Shown one piece after another: positions 1-13,128 of a stretch of DNA of 64,000 nucleotides. A program made the translations under genes and the position numbers. The stretch is from positions 868,001 through 932,000 of the forward strand of contig JAHGAU010000015.1 of NCBI GenBank assembly GCA_019925105.1, given 5' to 3'. Position 1 is the stretch's first letter. Each line of letters opens with the position of its first letter. Under the pieces are notes generated by a model. It was not told the DNA's origin. It made no database searches and saw only the letters and a list, made by a program, of their open reading frames with translations. This DNA is from Niebla homalea. Lineage: Eukaryota > Ascomycota > Lecanoromycetes > Lecanorales > Ramalinaceae.

Positions 1-879
1 CCCCTTTTTCCCATTTTCCCTTTTTCGCCAAGACCGGATGTAAGTTGCCGACCTGTCTAAGTTACCTGCAGTGTCCGAGATCCGTCATCCGTTGGTGGAA
101 ACTGGAAAGGGTGAATGATTTCCGTTCTGGGAAGGCACAGATGATCTTAGATTGAATATAGTGTGTACGTAGTATTTACGGAGTGTGTACGTACCGTCCT
201 CATCGAGAATGTTGTTTGATAACGACTACTAGAAGTGTCCTTGCACTCCAGACGTCTCACTCCCATCACCATGACCCCCTTGCTTCGGCGTCTCCTAACT
301 CTCCTTGGCATAAGCAGACAAAGTCTCCAGAGTGTGTCATCTCGGACCATCCAAGAGCTCTGAAATTCTCATTTCACACGGCAACTTCTGATGACTTCTC
401 TCCCTACCCAATCAATTCCGGCAGAAACATCCGCTTTCTCCTCCCCTCTTGGCTGCCAAGGATACCAAGCCTCTTGGGACTTTGCTTGGCCTCCCGGCGC
501 CCCCGCTGGCTGGTGCTGGCCGGTTGCTGCCTTCAGGTCGTTGCTCTATTGTGAAGTAATATTATGGCGCCATGGCAATTGCCAATCCTTTCGCCAAAAG
601 CCTTGTTTCGATCCCCCCCCCAACAATCCAAACACCAAGCCCATCTTCCTCTATACAAAGCATCACACTGGACCTCTCCAATATGACTTTACAGCAATCG
701 CATGTCCCACCACCATCATGCTCGCTCGCTGCTCGATAGCCTCACTTGTTGCCACCCTCATTAGGCTACTGCGGCTGCTGGGCTGTAGTGGGTGAGAGAC
801 TCGATGGGAGCTCCAACCTACCTCCTGGTCCGTTAACCAAGACCCTGACCTCTTCCCTGCTATTGGAGTGTGGGAGGCA
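1..879. other. Upstream region, no gene recognised
   Basis: Several overlapping short open frames occur here, but none shows a recognisable domain, a transmembrane pattern or splice-linked continuity. There is no telomeric repeat at the left edge, so the window simply starts inside a chromosome. The right part is probably the promoter and leader of the gene that follows. Confidence 0.5.
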
Positions 880-1788
880 ATGGGTCACAACATCCACAGC
901 CCACCAATGGCACAAATCCCTACCCCGACTGCAATCACCGTTAGCACCAAAGCTCGGTCACGCCCAGAACATCATTCAGACGACATACTCACCACTCCTA
1001 CCACTCTTTCAAATCACCCACCTACACGGCCAATCAATAGCAGACATCACAAGCCATCCCTACACATATCAAATCATCAACCGGTGAAGCAAGCCAACAG
1101 CTGCGAGGAAGCGCAGCCTGAATTAGGGAAAGCATCAGCCCTGCCTGGCTTACCGCCGACCAGACTGTTCTCGACTGCACCCTCGAGCCGATATGTCCAA
1201 GACTTGAGCGATGCCGAAGAGGATGAAGAAGAAGATGAGAGCCAATGCGACAAACAGAAGCAGCATGCCGCCTTCATACTTGTCCGTTATCTCATTTGCC
1301 CCCCTCCCTCCCCTCTGGGTTTTCTGTTGGACTTACCTGTACTGGTATGACTGATCCAGCATCAACAGACCTATCTCTCCATCTTAGCCCCGCTCCTTGC
1401 GACATTGGTCACCATCTACGCAATCTTCATCGTTGCGGTGCTCCTCATCATCTCACCATTGTACATTTGCAGCAAGCGGAGATCACTGACAGGCACCGCC
1501 TTGTACCTGTTGTGGCCCCCATTGCGCCTTCAACTCGACCTCATATTCTCCCGGTGCAACAGCCGAGATCGTGCTTCTGCTAACATTCCGGTCGTACTGG
1601 GGGTGAAGCATGTCGTGGCACCAGTATTTGCAGTATGTGTCATGGTGGCGGCATGGGTAGCCGGTAGCTTCTGGGCGTTTGCCAAGATACTGGGCAACCC
1701 TGACGGGCATGATGAACGGAATGATGGAAGAGCAGCAGTGCTTTGGGTGCGGCGCTGTTGGGAGAAAACCTTGATCTGGGGTCTTTGA
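880..1788 (+). CDS. Conserved fungal two-helix membrane protein, function unknown
   Basis: This two-exon gene encodes about 273 residues. Exon 1 (880-1281) encodes a low-complexity N-terminus with an acidic stretch (DLSDAEEDEEEDES). Exon 2 (1369-1788) encodes a hydrophobic helix (LAPLLATLVTIYAIFIVAVL), a short loop, a second helix (PVFAVCVMVAAWVAGSFWAF) and a charged C-terminus ending in the KTLIWGL region. The intron 1282-1368 is phase 0; its donor GTCCGT is weak but its acceptor CAACAG is good, and the junction FIL/TYLSILAPLL reads smoothly. The overall pattern matches an uncharacterised fungal membrane-protein family that I recall but cannot name. The start could be the ATG at 880 or the one at 907; upstream frames offer no better choice. 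No function is assigned. Confidence 0.6.
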
Positions 1789-2242
1789 TTTGAGCCTTCG
1801 GAAAGGGGCTGTCAGGAAGTATGGTTTGGAGAAGTACCGCATCGGCATGGTAACCATACTGGTCGCGCCGGAGTTGGACATGTTTGATTGCACAAAGGGC
1901 CATAGCGCATACAGCAGTAATGTGTCACTGGGCTGGTCAGCGGAAGAATCTACTGGTACATAAGTCATGAATCTGCATGCTGTCCCAGAAAACAAGCTTC
2001 TCCCATCCCGAGACGAGCATTCCAAGTCCGGAAGATTGAAGCATGTCATTGAAAAGGTCATAGCTAATTATGAAAAAGAAACAGCCCTTTCTCAAGTGAA
2101 GATTGATGACTGCGTAGGATGCCGCAAGGAGTCATAATATGTCGTGTCCGCACCATCCCAGTACAAATGCCGCCAGCCCTAGCGATTCCATCATTCTCCT
2201 CCTAAAACTTTCCAAATCTATACGCCGCCCCCTGACCCGAGC
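1789..2242. other. Convergent intergenic region
   Basis: This stretch lies between two genes that converge on it. I see no coding frame with support, so it probably holds only the two 3' untranslated regions. A long frame on the opposite strand (1483-2061) is a shadow of the membrane-protein gene. Confidence 0.5.
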
Positions 2243-4750
2243 CTACGCGTATCGGACAGAAGGCTGGGCATATCCGCCGTTCGGAGCATGCCATTGGCCT
2301 CCCCATCCACCGGGCTGTCCACCACCTCTGGGCCCACCACTCAAGTAAGCTTGATTGGGTGGGGGTACCCCAGCCCAACCGCCTTGATGCATAGCTGGCA
2401 TCGTGGGCTGAACTCGCCGTGGCTGCCTTGGTCGTCGGCATCTGCGCACGATGCAGCCAAGGATGGATAGAAGGATGAGGCCACCGATCGCGCAACAGAT
2501 GCCGATGACCAGGCTCTTATGGTCCTGGATCCAGCTGCCGATTTCTTTGGCCGTGGAGGATCCTTTGCATTGGCCCTGCGGTTTAGTGTGAGCAAATAGA
2601 AAAGCCAAAGACCAAGAGGCATCTAAGTGGGGAGCAACTTACATTTTGACATTTGCCTCCACCACCGCATACAGTGCCGTCGAGGAAATTCTGCTGCATG
2701 CTATAGCAAACACCAGGGCCAAACTCGGGCGAAGCGCATGAGAGGGTGCAATCTTGGCTGTTGCAGGCGTACGTATCATTCTTGGCGGTATAAGAACCCA
2801 TCAGGGTCTTGCACTGCTGATCCCTCGATGTGCACTGTCCGCTGGCGCATTGTAGGTTCTGCGAGGACTTGCCACAGCCTTTGCCATCGGGAGCTGTCTG
2901 ATCACTCGGGCAAGAAGCGGCGGTGCCGGAGCAAACTTCCTGCGGATCACACTCTCCTGTGCTAGCTCGACAGACGGTACCATTAGAGGCAAATTGGCAG
3001 CCCTTGCAGCAATCCTCGTTCGAGTCATCACACACCGCGTTGTTCTTGAACTTGCAAGTCGTAGCATCGCAGCAGGAGTTGTTTCCACAGCTCTCGGTGC
3101 CGCCACAGTCACAGTCCTCTCCTTCCTCCACAATGCCATTGCCACATTGATGACCAGTGATGGTGGTCACCCCTTTGTTATCTTTCAAACAATTGGACTT
3201 GACACTGTTACGCCCCAATGCAGAACAAATATTCCCGATGGAGCAAGGGCTGAAGTTGGTGATGCCCTCACTTGTTGAAGGGTTCATGATGTACTTCGAA
3301 CCGGCATCACAGGTCGAAGTGCTGAGTGGACAACACTGCTGGGAGTTCACCGAGTCGGCGGATGCACAGGTCTGAGAATCACAATCATGGACGGCGCCAA
3401 AAGTATGACCAGATTCATGCGCGATGACCTGCCATTCGGTGGCTGTTTTCGCCACCACGTTGGCACCACTGACAGTCTCCCCTGCGTTTGCAGTGGTGTC
3501 GCCAACGCAGAGCTGCCCCAACCAGGACAGGCCTACCTCTGCACCGGTTCTGCAGTTGGTCAACAAGGTCCAGTACGCGTTGGTGTCATTTCTTTGGCCA
3601 CGCCAGGTGGAGAAAGTGTTAAGTCGATCGGTAATGGTTTGGTTCGCGTCACAGCCTTGATTCCAAGGCGTGGCCGCCGGAGGTGTACCAGGACATGAGG
3701 GATCACTGATGGTCAGATTTTGCAAGCCCAGAGTGACGTTAAAGGTTTGCTCATACAATGTGGAGGCAGTGGCGATTTGCTGTATGACGTTGGCCCTTGC
3801 GGTCTCTGTAGAGTTGAAAGAGCTCGTGTAAGCACAGTCGGTAGCAACACCGATCAAAGCAACCTTGCGGGAGGATGGACATCCATTAGTCTTCCCAATG
3901 GTGCTTTTCAGATTGACAGCCCCTGAATTACCTCCGGTTGGTATGCCATTTGTATCGATCTGACGTTTACCCAATAGTGAGTTAATGGGCGCAGCTCCCC
4001 AGAAGCCTAGCTCACGCTTCAAAACGGTCTGAGCGGCCTCGAAGTTATATCCCAAGTCATCTGATCGGCATGAACGCTCAACCAGGTCGGACCTCTTCAA
4101 TTCGATGTGCTCCAGCTGTGGTCTGCGACCAATGTCAGAGTCGCGGAAGACTGTCATATACTCGTCGCCAATATCTTCGGCTGCAGGATCGAGCTCGTGC
4201 TTTGTGGACATGTAGTGGGAACGTAATTGGACGTGATGGTGATCTCGTCCGACAGTGAAGGCACCTTCAAATAAGGGGTGGACTCCGTCTCTTTTGATCA
4301 TGATCCTGGCCCAGCCAACGTTGGTCCAATGCCCATTAGGAGTCTGCAGCCATGTGTCGCCTTTGAAGATTTTGTGTTCACGCCGATCGATAGGCTCTGA
4401 CTTCACTGGCTCTCCATCCTTGCCCAGGTATTGAATCGATGCTCCATCGGCTATGATATCCTGGTTAGGTTCCAGGGTAAAACGTAATGTTTGAGGATTC
4501 TTGTGGATGTTGAAGTGCAAATCGAAGGTTGAAAAGGAGTGAAGGCGATGTGAAGGCGTCTGAATGGTGGCATTATCAACGACAGATACATAATTCAGAG
4601 GTTCCCGACTAAAGGAATGAGCTGTGTTGGAGTCAGTGATTGTTTATCTTCTTCCCGGACGTACTCGAGATTCAAAGACCTACCGTGGAGGAGAGGAAGT
4701 GAGATGCAGACGAGGCAAAGAAGCTCCACTATCCGCCATGGCACTTTCAT
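2243..4750 (-). CDS. ADAM-type zinc metalloprotease with disintegrin domain, membrane-anchored
   Basis: Three exons (4750-4684, 4621-2643, 2575-2243) encode 792 residues. The introns 4622-4683 and 2576-2642 have GTAGGT and GTAAGT donors. The start ATG at 4750 opens a signal peptide (MKVPWRIVELLCLVCISLP). A prodomain follows, ending at a possible Kex2 site (GKR near residue 240). The reprolysin domain carries the full zinc site HESGHTFGAVHD at about residues 424-435 and a downstream KYIMNP Met-turn. A cysteine-rich disintegrin module begins near residue 515 (CGNGIVEEGEDCDCG). The last exon supplies one transmembrane helix (SLVIGICCAIGGLILLSIL) and a short cytoplasmic tail rich in Arg, Pro and Gly. 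The product should be a cell-surface sheddase or secretory-pathway protease, like the fungal ADM proteins; its substrates are unknown. All catalytic residues are present. Confidence 0.93.
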
Positions 4751-5751
4751 GCTTTGCGAGTAAGAATCTAAGGATGGGGCTTTGTCGCTCAGTGGTAACG
4801 AATGGCTTTGAAAAGGCTTTCATCGGAATACATCCATCGCCTGAAAGAATGAGATTGTGAGAGTGTCAGTGAGATGAAGTGGAGGCGGAAAGATCGGTCA
4901 TCTTTCCTTAATGCAGCAGTGCAGGGGAACAGCCACTCGATCGATTCGTTATTTTTGGGCCTGTCACTTGGCAGGCCCTGGGGTCTACGCGGCTCCAGAG
5001 CCCGGTGCTCGGGGTTTACCTAGGTAGTTACCTACCCAGCTGGGATTGGGGAATACGAGTACCGGCGTTATTGATCGTTATTTTGCCACGGAGGAACAGG
5101 CTTGAAGACAATAATATCAACGGGTAAAGATGAGGTAGAAGAAAAGATACTCCGTACAGATTTGAACCACTCAATCCACCATCACTTCTCTTCCTCACGC
5201 TTTTTATCGTCTCAGGTTTTCAAGGGAGAGGTTTGATAAAGGCAGACCTGATCACTGATTATTGGGCCCTTCGGCCTTTGTTCGCTTTCAAGGGAGCATC
5301 CTCTTGTCCTGCACTAAAACCACTGGCTTCCAATGGCTTGTTCTAGTCACCCCTAGTAACCGCCCCTCGCGCCCCAAGCAGTACTGACCACAGAGCAGCT
5401 GGTGGCCTATCATCATGGCCAAGGAAAAGGATGCTGAATAATCCCCTGTATCCATGCATAAGTGATGAAATGCTTTCATTTGTTCATTCCGACTCTGTTA
5501 GTCTTGTGGCTGGTGGCAGACTCTGAAGCCATCTGGCTGGAGGTGTACAAGGCTCATACTTTATGCGATCTAACGTTTCATATCAACTACAACAGTACTC
5601 CGTAGCATACACCGAGACTATGGTATAACCTCCTCAATCGTGTTCTCCAAACAACGCCACCCTAGGGCGACATACCTCTGCTATGCAGCGCACAGTACCC
5701 TCAAGGGCCCGGGCTAATCGTCAAGAGGTCACAGGTCACCCAATGCTCCGC
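4751..5751. other. Intergenic: ADAM promoter side and facA 3' side
   Basis: This 1-kb stretch separates the 5' end of the ADAM gene from the 3' end of acetyl-CoA synthetase; both lie on the minus strand. It contains a short palindromic CCTAGGTAGTTACCTA-like sequence near 5,020-5,040 and two TACTCCGTA motifs (about 5,148 and 5,595). I see no coding frame with support. The segment next to 4,751 should hold the ADAM promoter. Confidence 0.5.
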
Positions 5752-7983
5752 TCATTTCTTCTTGGAGGCGCGCACAACCTCGATGATTTTATCAACCACG
5801 CTCGGATCCGACAGCTACACAAAATGATCAGCAATGGATAGAAGGAGATCCAGCAATTCGGCTTACCGTAGACGTGTCTCCTAAGGAATCCTCCTCGCCA
5901 GAGAGGATCTTGCGCAGAATCCGTCTCATGATTTTCCCAGACCGAGTCTTGGGGAGATCCTCTACCATGAAGATAGCTTTAGGCGCAGCGAAGGGTCCTA
6001 TGGATTTGCGCACTTGAAGCACCAGATCCTTCTTCACATCATCGTTCGTCTCATTGCCCTCTTTCAAAGACACAAACGCGTTGACTGCTTGTCCAGTCAG
6101 CTCATCGTTGATCCCAACCACAGCGGCTTCCGCCACCTGATGATGCTCGATCAGTGCTGCTTCGATCTCCGCCGTGGACAATCTATGGCCTGACACATTC
6201 ACGACATCATCGACACGACCACGGATCCAGTAGTACCCCTCATGATCACGAGCGGCCCCGTCGCCGCTGAAGTAGTAGCCTTTGTACACGTTGAGATATG
6301 TGTCCATGTACCGCTTGTGTGCACCCCAGACCGTTCGCGCCATGCTTGGCCAGGGCTTCTTGAACGCGAGCACCCCCTCGACATCATTACCATGGATTTC
6401 TTCTCCCGACACAGGGTCGATTATTGCCGGCTCAATACCAAAGAAGGGAAGGGAAGCACTTCCGGGTTTGGTTGGCGTGACTCCTCCCAGCGGTGTGATT
6501 ACGTGTGACCCAGTCTCGGTTTGCCAATATGTCTGCATCCTGGTCAGCAGCTGTAGCGGAGTCACCTGTCCCTATACGTACGTCAACGATATGCGCCTCT
6601 TCCTTCCCCACGATTTCAAAGTACCACTTCCAAACCTCGGCAGCAATAGGCTCTCCTACCGACCCCAGGACGCGAAGGTGTCTCATGGGAGATTTGGCAT
6701 GTGAATCGCCCGCACGCTTTAATAAACGTAGAGCGGTCGGTGCCACGTAGAATTGGGAGACTTGATGTTTGTCTATGACCTCCCAGTATCTGGAGAAGGA
6801 AGGATACGCTGGCGTTCCTTCGAAAACGACGGTCGCCACTCCCAGTAGGAGTGGTGCGTAAACGACGTAGGTGTGGCCTGTGATCCACCCTACATCCCCT
6901 CCGCAGAAGAACTTATCCGAATCATGGATATCAAAGACGTATTTACCGGTGGCCGCTGCCCCAAGCAGATATCCACCGGTCGTGTGCATGACCCCCTTCG
7001 GTTTGCCTGTCGACCCGGAAGTGTAGAGAAGGAAGAGGGGATCTTCGGAGCTCATCGACTCTGGAGCAATGTAGCTAGGATACTTCTCGGTTTCTTCATG
7101 CCACCACAGGTCTCTCCCTGGCGTCCAATTCTTGGCCAGGTCAGCCCCAGTCCGCTTGAATACTAGACAATGGCGGACGTCTGGACATTGCTTGAGCGCA
7201 TCATCGACGATCTTCTTGGTCCCAATGACTTTGCCGCCACGTTTCCCCTCATCGCTTGTAATGACCACCTTGGAATCGGCATCTAGCACCCGGTCCCGCA
7301 GTGAGTCGGAGGAAAAGCCAGCAAAAACGACAGAATGGACGGCACCAATACGAGTGCACGCGAGGAACGAGATGACTGCTTCCGGTACCATGGGCAAGTA
7401 AAGAGCGACAGTGTCTCCTTTCCTTACACCCATCTGCTTCAGAACCCAGGCAAGCTTTGAGACTTGCCGAAGCAGCTCGCCATAAGATATAGTTCGACCC
7501 TCACCAGGTTCGTCGGCCTCATAGATTATGGCAGCCTTGTCCGGAGTCTTGAAGGCGTGACGATCAACGCAGTTGTAAGAAGCATTGAGGCGCCCTTCCA
7601 AAAACCAAGCATTATCGCCATTGACCAGCGACCCTGAATGAACAGTCTGAAAATCGCGCTCCCAAGTGAGGAGGTCTCGCGCCATCTTACCCCAGAAGTT
7701 GTCGGGATTTTCGATGGATTCCTTGTACATCTTCTGGTATTCCTCGAGGGAGCTGATGTGCGGTTTCGCCGGATGCTTGCTGGACCACGTCAAATGTGAG
7801 AAGTAGGAAAGCAGTGAGGCAGGAGGAGAACTATACATACTCAAACATTGGCTTTGGAACATTGAAGGTATCTGATAAACGAGTGTGATTAGCACAGACG
7901 ATCCGAAGGGCCCTGGGCTTCTCACCTATGTTGTGAGCCTCTGCCACCTTCATGGTGGGAGGCTTAACGCCGCCTTCACTCAT
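5752..7983 (-). CDS. facA: Acetyl-CoA synthetase (AMP-forming)
   Basis: Five exons (7983-7926, 7871-7841, 7779-6582, 6532-5867, 5814-5752) encode 671 residues, the usual size for fungal FacA/Acs. The enzyme activates acetate to acetyl-CoA through acetyl-AMP and is needed for growth on acetate or ethanol. The ANL-superfamily signatures are complete: the P-loop-like motif [11 protein letters not shown] near residue 282, [10 protein letters not shown] at 430-439, and the C-terminal PKTRSGK whose lysine (about residue 629) drives adenylation and is the acetylation site in this family. All four introns (7872-7925, 7780-7840, 6533-6581, 5815-5866) have GT...AG ends and restore the conserved sequence exactly: [10 protein letters not shown] at intron 3, [10 protein letters not shown] at intron 4. 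The start [10 protein letters not shown] fits homologues. The protein is probably cytosolic or nuclear. Confidence 0.97.
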
Positions 7984-9086
7984 TGCTGGAACAACTTGGG
8001 TCGCCGAGACAGACTAAGAGGTGTCAAAGCGTGGTATCACGTCCTGGTGCCTGAGGTAGGAGGGAGGAAAGAAAGTAGTTAAAAGGGCATCCAAGTTTCA
8101 GCCTGAGAGAGAAAGCTTCACAGACACAGAGGTACCGGAACGAATTGATTGGCAAGGGGAACGAGGCGACAAAATGTCCATTAAGTGCAATTTAGCAGGC
8201 GAGCAAGACTGCTCTTGGCTGATGCTATGCATTGGTGGATCGAGCAGCCAGAGCAGTGCGGGTCTGCGGGGATGAGCAGGGTGGGGCAAAATGCGGCAAC
8301 GGTCAAAAGGAACTGTGTCAGTCTGCACTCTGCATGACCCCTTGGCCCTGGGCCCTCGGCCCTTGCTGCTGGCACTCATGGCAAATCGTACCTATCTTGT
8401 AACCAAGCTAGAAGCCGCAAAGGATCCGGGCCTTTCGCTCAGGAGTTGCAGCAAGCAAGCGACCTTTTCGGTTTCCGTGAGGAATGATCTATCCCTTTCT
8501 CCATAGGGACGCTGTACCTATCAAGAGCTTGGAAGCTTTGATAAGGCATGTAGCGACGGCGAGGATACAGGATCGAGACTAAGAAGCTCAATCACCAGCA
8601 CCTTTGGGATTGTTGCTGCATGTACAGAGTAATCAGACTTTATCTGCGATGTGCAGATGGGGAATGCTCGCAACATTCGAGGCGTCTCTTCTCGCGCGCA
8701 ATGCTGCTTTGATGCTTGCAGCGGTCACGGTAGAAGCTGTACAGTATCAGACTTGGCCTTTCGCGCCAAGGTCGAGAGTCAATGGTAGATAAGCCTTTCA
8801 AATGTTGTTTTTGTTTTTGATGTGGATACGAGTCTTGCGAGTAATAATCGAAATTGAATGAATCAAGGAACATGACGTCAAACCTGCACCAGCTTTTTTT
8901 TTTTAAACGCGTGCGTCCCGTCCGGTCTCGTTCTCGTTTCCATGCTTCTTGTAGGGGTTTGGGATTTGGTCAAGCACCGTTAGGAACGATTGAGTCAAAC
9001 TTACTCCCCCATCACGATCGACCCTCGTTCAAAGCTTTGGATTTCATGCCGACTGCAACCCCAATCAAGCTGTAGCTCCTCTCCAG
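7984..9086. promoter_or_regulatory. Divergent intergenic region between facA and the MUG190 gene
   Basis: The two flanking genes point away from each other, so this 1.1-kb stretch should carry both promoters. It holds pyrimidine-rich tracts and a short poly-T run near 8,896-8,904. No coding frame has support. I could not identify specific factor sites such as FacB boxes with confidence. Confidence 0.45.
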
Positions 9087-12000
9087 ATGGCGGAACAACA
9101 GCAGGTTTGCCAAGCTACCTTGCTACTTCCTACTCCCCAGACTGATTATTTACAAGCATGCGCCGGGCGGCTATTACAGTGGGAAGAACAAGATCCCAGA
9201 CATCAAGACTTTCGTTCAGAACCTGGACAAGGACAAAAAGCAAAGGGATGCCAACCTCGCGGAGCAGAAAAAACAGGCCTCCCTGGGTGGAACCGAAGCT
9301 CAACCACATCATGAGACCAAGGCCGGCAAACAGGGCACTCTGAGAACTGTCACCGATCCCACAACCCAAAAAGAAGTGCAAATCGAAGATGTTGACACGG
9401 ATTACATGAAAGCGGTCGAGGATCCCCACTTATCTGTCCCTAACGCCAACCTGGGCAAAAACACCCCCATCAAGACCTCCCCAAACCAGGCCAATCCTGA
9501 GTACGCCCACAATCAAGATGTCACTGCTCCGCCGGATCCCGTCGTCGAAGGTAGTACCTCCGATGTTCCCATTCACGGCGAAAAGACCAACATCCTATTC
9601 CACCCTACCCCCTCGGTCAGCTATGAGCCCATGTTCGCATCATTGGAAGCAAGAGCTGGAGGTCTTTGCATCGGAGTTACAGCCGCCATCCTCATCCTCG
9701 GTAAGATGTTTGGCGGCCGCCTGCTAGGCCTCATACCGCTGGCGATGTGCATCTCATCGGGCATCTGGCTTTGGATGAAAGAGGTTGTTCGCAGTGGTCG
9801 AGAGGTTGAATGGTCCAGTGAGCAGTCCAGAGGCGAAACAGTGAGCAAGTCCCATCTCTATACCTGCATCGGCTGATTATCCGCCTCAAAGGCAACAGCA
9901 AACCTCTTGCCGGAATCTGTGGAATGGATGAATACGCTGCTCGGCATTGTCTGGGGACTGATCAATCCGGACATGTTTGCCGGTGTCGCAGACACCCTCG
10001 AAGATGTGATGGGGGCTTCTGTTCCAGGCGTTATTGAGAATGTCCGGGTTGCCGAGATCAATCAGGGCAACAACCCGATCCGCATCCTAAGTCTACGTGC
10101 CTTACCTGACACCCACGTCAAGGAGCTCAAACAAAACATACACGAAGAAAACAAAAAGACCAAGGACCCGCAGGAGGCTGCGGCAGATGAAGAGGGCGGC
10201 GATTACTATAATCTCGAAGCATCTTTTGCGTATCATGCGAAACCGAGTGATGCAGACGATACATCGGCAAAGGCCCGGAACATGCATATGCAACTCGTCT
10301 TTTACCTTGGTATAAAGGGCCTCTTTGGCATCCCATTGCCCATTTTCGTCGAGCTTCAGGGACTTGTGGGAACGGTGAGATTACGATTGCAGATGACTCC
10401 AGAGCCGCCCTTCTTGAAAAATCTTACGTTCACCTTGATGGGTCTACCCCAGGTCCAAGCTGGTTGTATACCTATGGTCCAGAAGGGTGTCAACATCCTC
10501 AACTTACCTTTGATCTCGAACTTCGTCAATTATGCTATTGGAGCTGCTGCAAGCATGTACGTGGCACCGAAGTCGATGGCTTTGGACCTTGGGGCAATGC
10601 TACAGGGAGATGATATCGCGAAAGATGTGCTGGCTCTAGGGGTCATGTGGATTCGCATTCATCGTGCAAAAGGTTTGAGCAAGCAAGATCGGCGGGGCAG
10701 CAAAGGCGGAGGCTCCGACCCTTACATTACGCTCTCATTCTCCAAATATGGCAAACCGATGTATTGCACCCGTGTCATTACCGATGATCTGAATCCTATC
10801 TGGGAAGAAACTGCAGCTCTACTGGTGAGTCCCGAATACATCCGAGCGGACGAACAGCTCAGCGTTGAGCTTTGGGATTCCGATCGCTCCAGCGCAGATG
10901 ACATTGTGGGCAAAGTAGAATTATCCATGCAGAAGATGATCCAGCACCCAGGCAAGATGTATCCTCAGGTGTCAAAGTTGGCCGGCATGGACTCTGAGAG
11001 TGAGATGCCCGGAGAACTACATTGGGAAGTAGGTTATTTCGCCAAACCGAAAATACGACCTGCCTTGCGGACGGATGGCAAGAATCCCAATCTCCCGGAG
11101 CACCTCCGGGATGCTCCAGAACTTCAGGATGCCAAGGGAACCATCGACAACGAGGAGAAAGACGCCGTAGCACACACCCCACCGGACCCCTTGTGGCCAA
11201 CTGGAATATGCAGTGTCGTCGTCCATCAGATTGTCAATCTCGAACTGGAAAATATCCAGGGGAGTAATGGGAAGCGGGCGGGCAGAGAGTATGAACCGGC
11301 AAAGGCAGCGGGTGAGAATACGGAAGAGGTGGGCAAGTCACTGCCTAGCAGCTATTGCACCATTCTCTTCAATGATAAGCTGGTTTATCGTACTCGTGCC
11401 AAGGTCGTCAGCAGCAAGCCCATCTTCAATGCTGGCACTGAACAATTCATGAGAGATTGGCGCTCCGGAATTGTGACCGTCACCGTCCGGGATCAGCGTC
11501 ACCGGCAGCATGATCCAATCTTGGGTGTGGTACCCCTGCGTTTATCGGACATTTTGCAGACCAGCTCGCAAGTGACAAGATGGTACCCGCTTGATGGCGG
11601 TATTGGGTTCGGACGAGTGAGGATCTCTCTACTCTTCAGGAGTATCGAAACACGTCTACCGCCGAACATGCTGGGATGGGATGTCGGCACCTTCGAATTT
11701 GCGTCCAGCAGGATCGTAGCCACCGGCTATCACAGCAACGCCAAGCTCAAGATGAGAACTGGAGGGAGCATCGGTCGGATCGGCAGAACGCAGTGTCAGG
11801 CTCTACCAGAAGGTGATGGCATCTTCTGGGATATCGCAAAGAAGGACGGAAAGAACAACGTGCGATTACCTGTGAAATATCGCTACCGGTCGCCCGTTGT
11901 CTTCGAATTCCACAATTCGGGCAAACGGGGTGCTGCTGGCTATTCCATCATTTGGCTGCACCACTTGGTTGACAATACACCTGTCGACATCAACATTCCC

Positions 12001-12871
12001 ATTTGGACGACCAAGAACGGCGCGCGGTTGACTCAAAATTATGTCACTGAGGAGAACGTCACAGCCAAGGCAGTACCCGGCCTGGAAGATATTCAAGAAA
12101 TTGGTCGCCTACATTTCCGATGCCAATTCAAGGCCGGCACCGACGAGGCGCACGAGGCTTTCATCTCTGACAACGACTCTCGGGAGACTTATGAGACGTT
12201 CGAGGCGTGTCTTGCGGAGGGCGTACGGGAGGAAAAGGTCACGAAGCAAGTATCGCCAAAGGTGGAAGAGCTCCACGAGCAATCACTCACCCAAAGCCGC
12301 GATGTTCTCAAAGAAGCAGAGCCTGTCGAACGGAAGAAGTGGGTCACTAAAACAGGTGAAGATTGGAGTGGTGCCTTTACACACGATCCGAAAGCTTACA
12401 TGGACTCCGCCGGCCGCAAGAGGGCGGAACCAGGAGTTGACAAGCCGGTCCATGATCCCCATGATCCCAGTGATGATGATGACAATATTCCAGATGGTGC
12501 CGGTGATGATGACGATGAGGACAGTGACTCTTCGTCTGATCTTGGGGTTCATGATGCGGGAAAGCAAAAGTCAAAGCAGGCAATGAATGGCGCTGCTTCG
12601 CATCCCGACACGAGTCCAAAGGCTGAGAGACATCAGGCAATGGCAAATGAGAAGACGGAGAAGCGAAAGAATCGAGGATTGCGACAGTGGAAGCCCGTGC
12701 GGGTACGTTCTCTCTGAGCGAATATGGTTCTATCGATGCTAATCTATCATCACCCAGAATCTTGTCTTTGCCAAAGACGAAGCCAAATTTGCAGCGAAAA
12801 AGGTCAATGAGAAGCTCACCGGGGGTTTGAGTGGTCGTGAGCCTCAGGTGGAAAGCGAAACTGGCAAGTAG
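9087..12871 (+). CDS. mug190: MUG190-like protein with SMP lipid-transfer and two C2 domains
   Basis: Four exons (9087-9104, 9157-9840, 9892-12702, 12758-12871) encode 1208 residues. The introns are phase 0 and join frames cleanly (MAEQQQ/HAPGGYY, RGET/ATANLLPESVEW, KPVR/NLVFAKDEAK). A hydrophobic hairpin lies at about residues 174-213. An SMP-like domain follows (VEWMNTLLGIVWGLINPDMF; VPGVIENVRVAEINQG). The first C2 domain is near residues 480-600 (GSDPYITLSFSKYGK) and a second near 670-820. The C-terminus is acidic, with runs of Asp. The order membrane anchor, SMP, C2, C2 matches tricalbin-type tethers that move lipids at ER-plasma membrane contacts; that role is inferred from the family. 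The 5' exon rests on a weaker donor (GTTTGC) but has a good branch site. Confidence 0.9.
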
Positions 12872-13128
12872 AATGCTTGAGGTTCGAAAGGACATGCAGC
12901 TGGATCTGATGGTCATTTCGAGTTTAACGCTAAGGAATCGAATTCTCAACGTTTAACATAATCAAAATGGAAACATGTATTACTATAATCGTTGACACGC
13001 CCAGGACGTGTCGCCATGATATTTCGATTCCTAAGTAGAGAACCCTCTAGTTATAGTTTCCCCTCCCCCACCTGGTTCGAATTAGCCATCTGCATCTGTC
13101 TTTAGTTCACTCAATCAATTGTCTAACC

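Noticed and set aside
1483..2061. Long minus-strand frame of 192 codons
   Set aside because: It overlaps the plus-strand exon that encodes two convincing membrane helices; its own composition shows no domain, so I treat it as a shadow.
4760..4830. tRNA-like stretch with a CGCTCAGTGGTAACG D-arm look
   Set aside because: No matching T-arm (GGTTCGAAT-type) or acceptor stem follows at the right distance.
12283..12567. Minus-strand frame rich in Ile and His opposite the acidic tail of the MUG190 protein
   Set aside because: It is the complement of GAT repeats that encode Asp runs on the coding strand.
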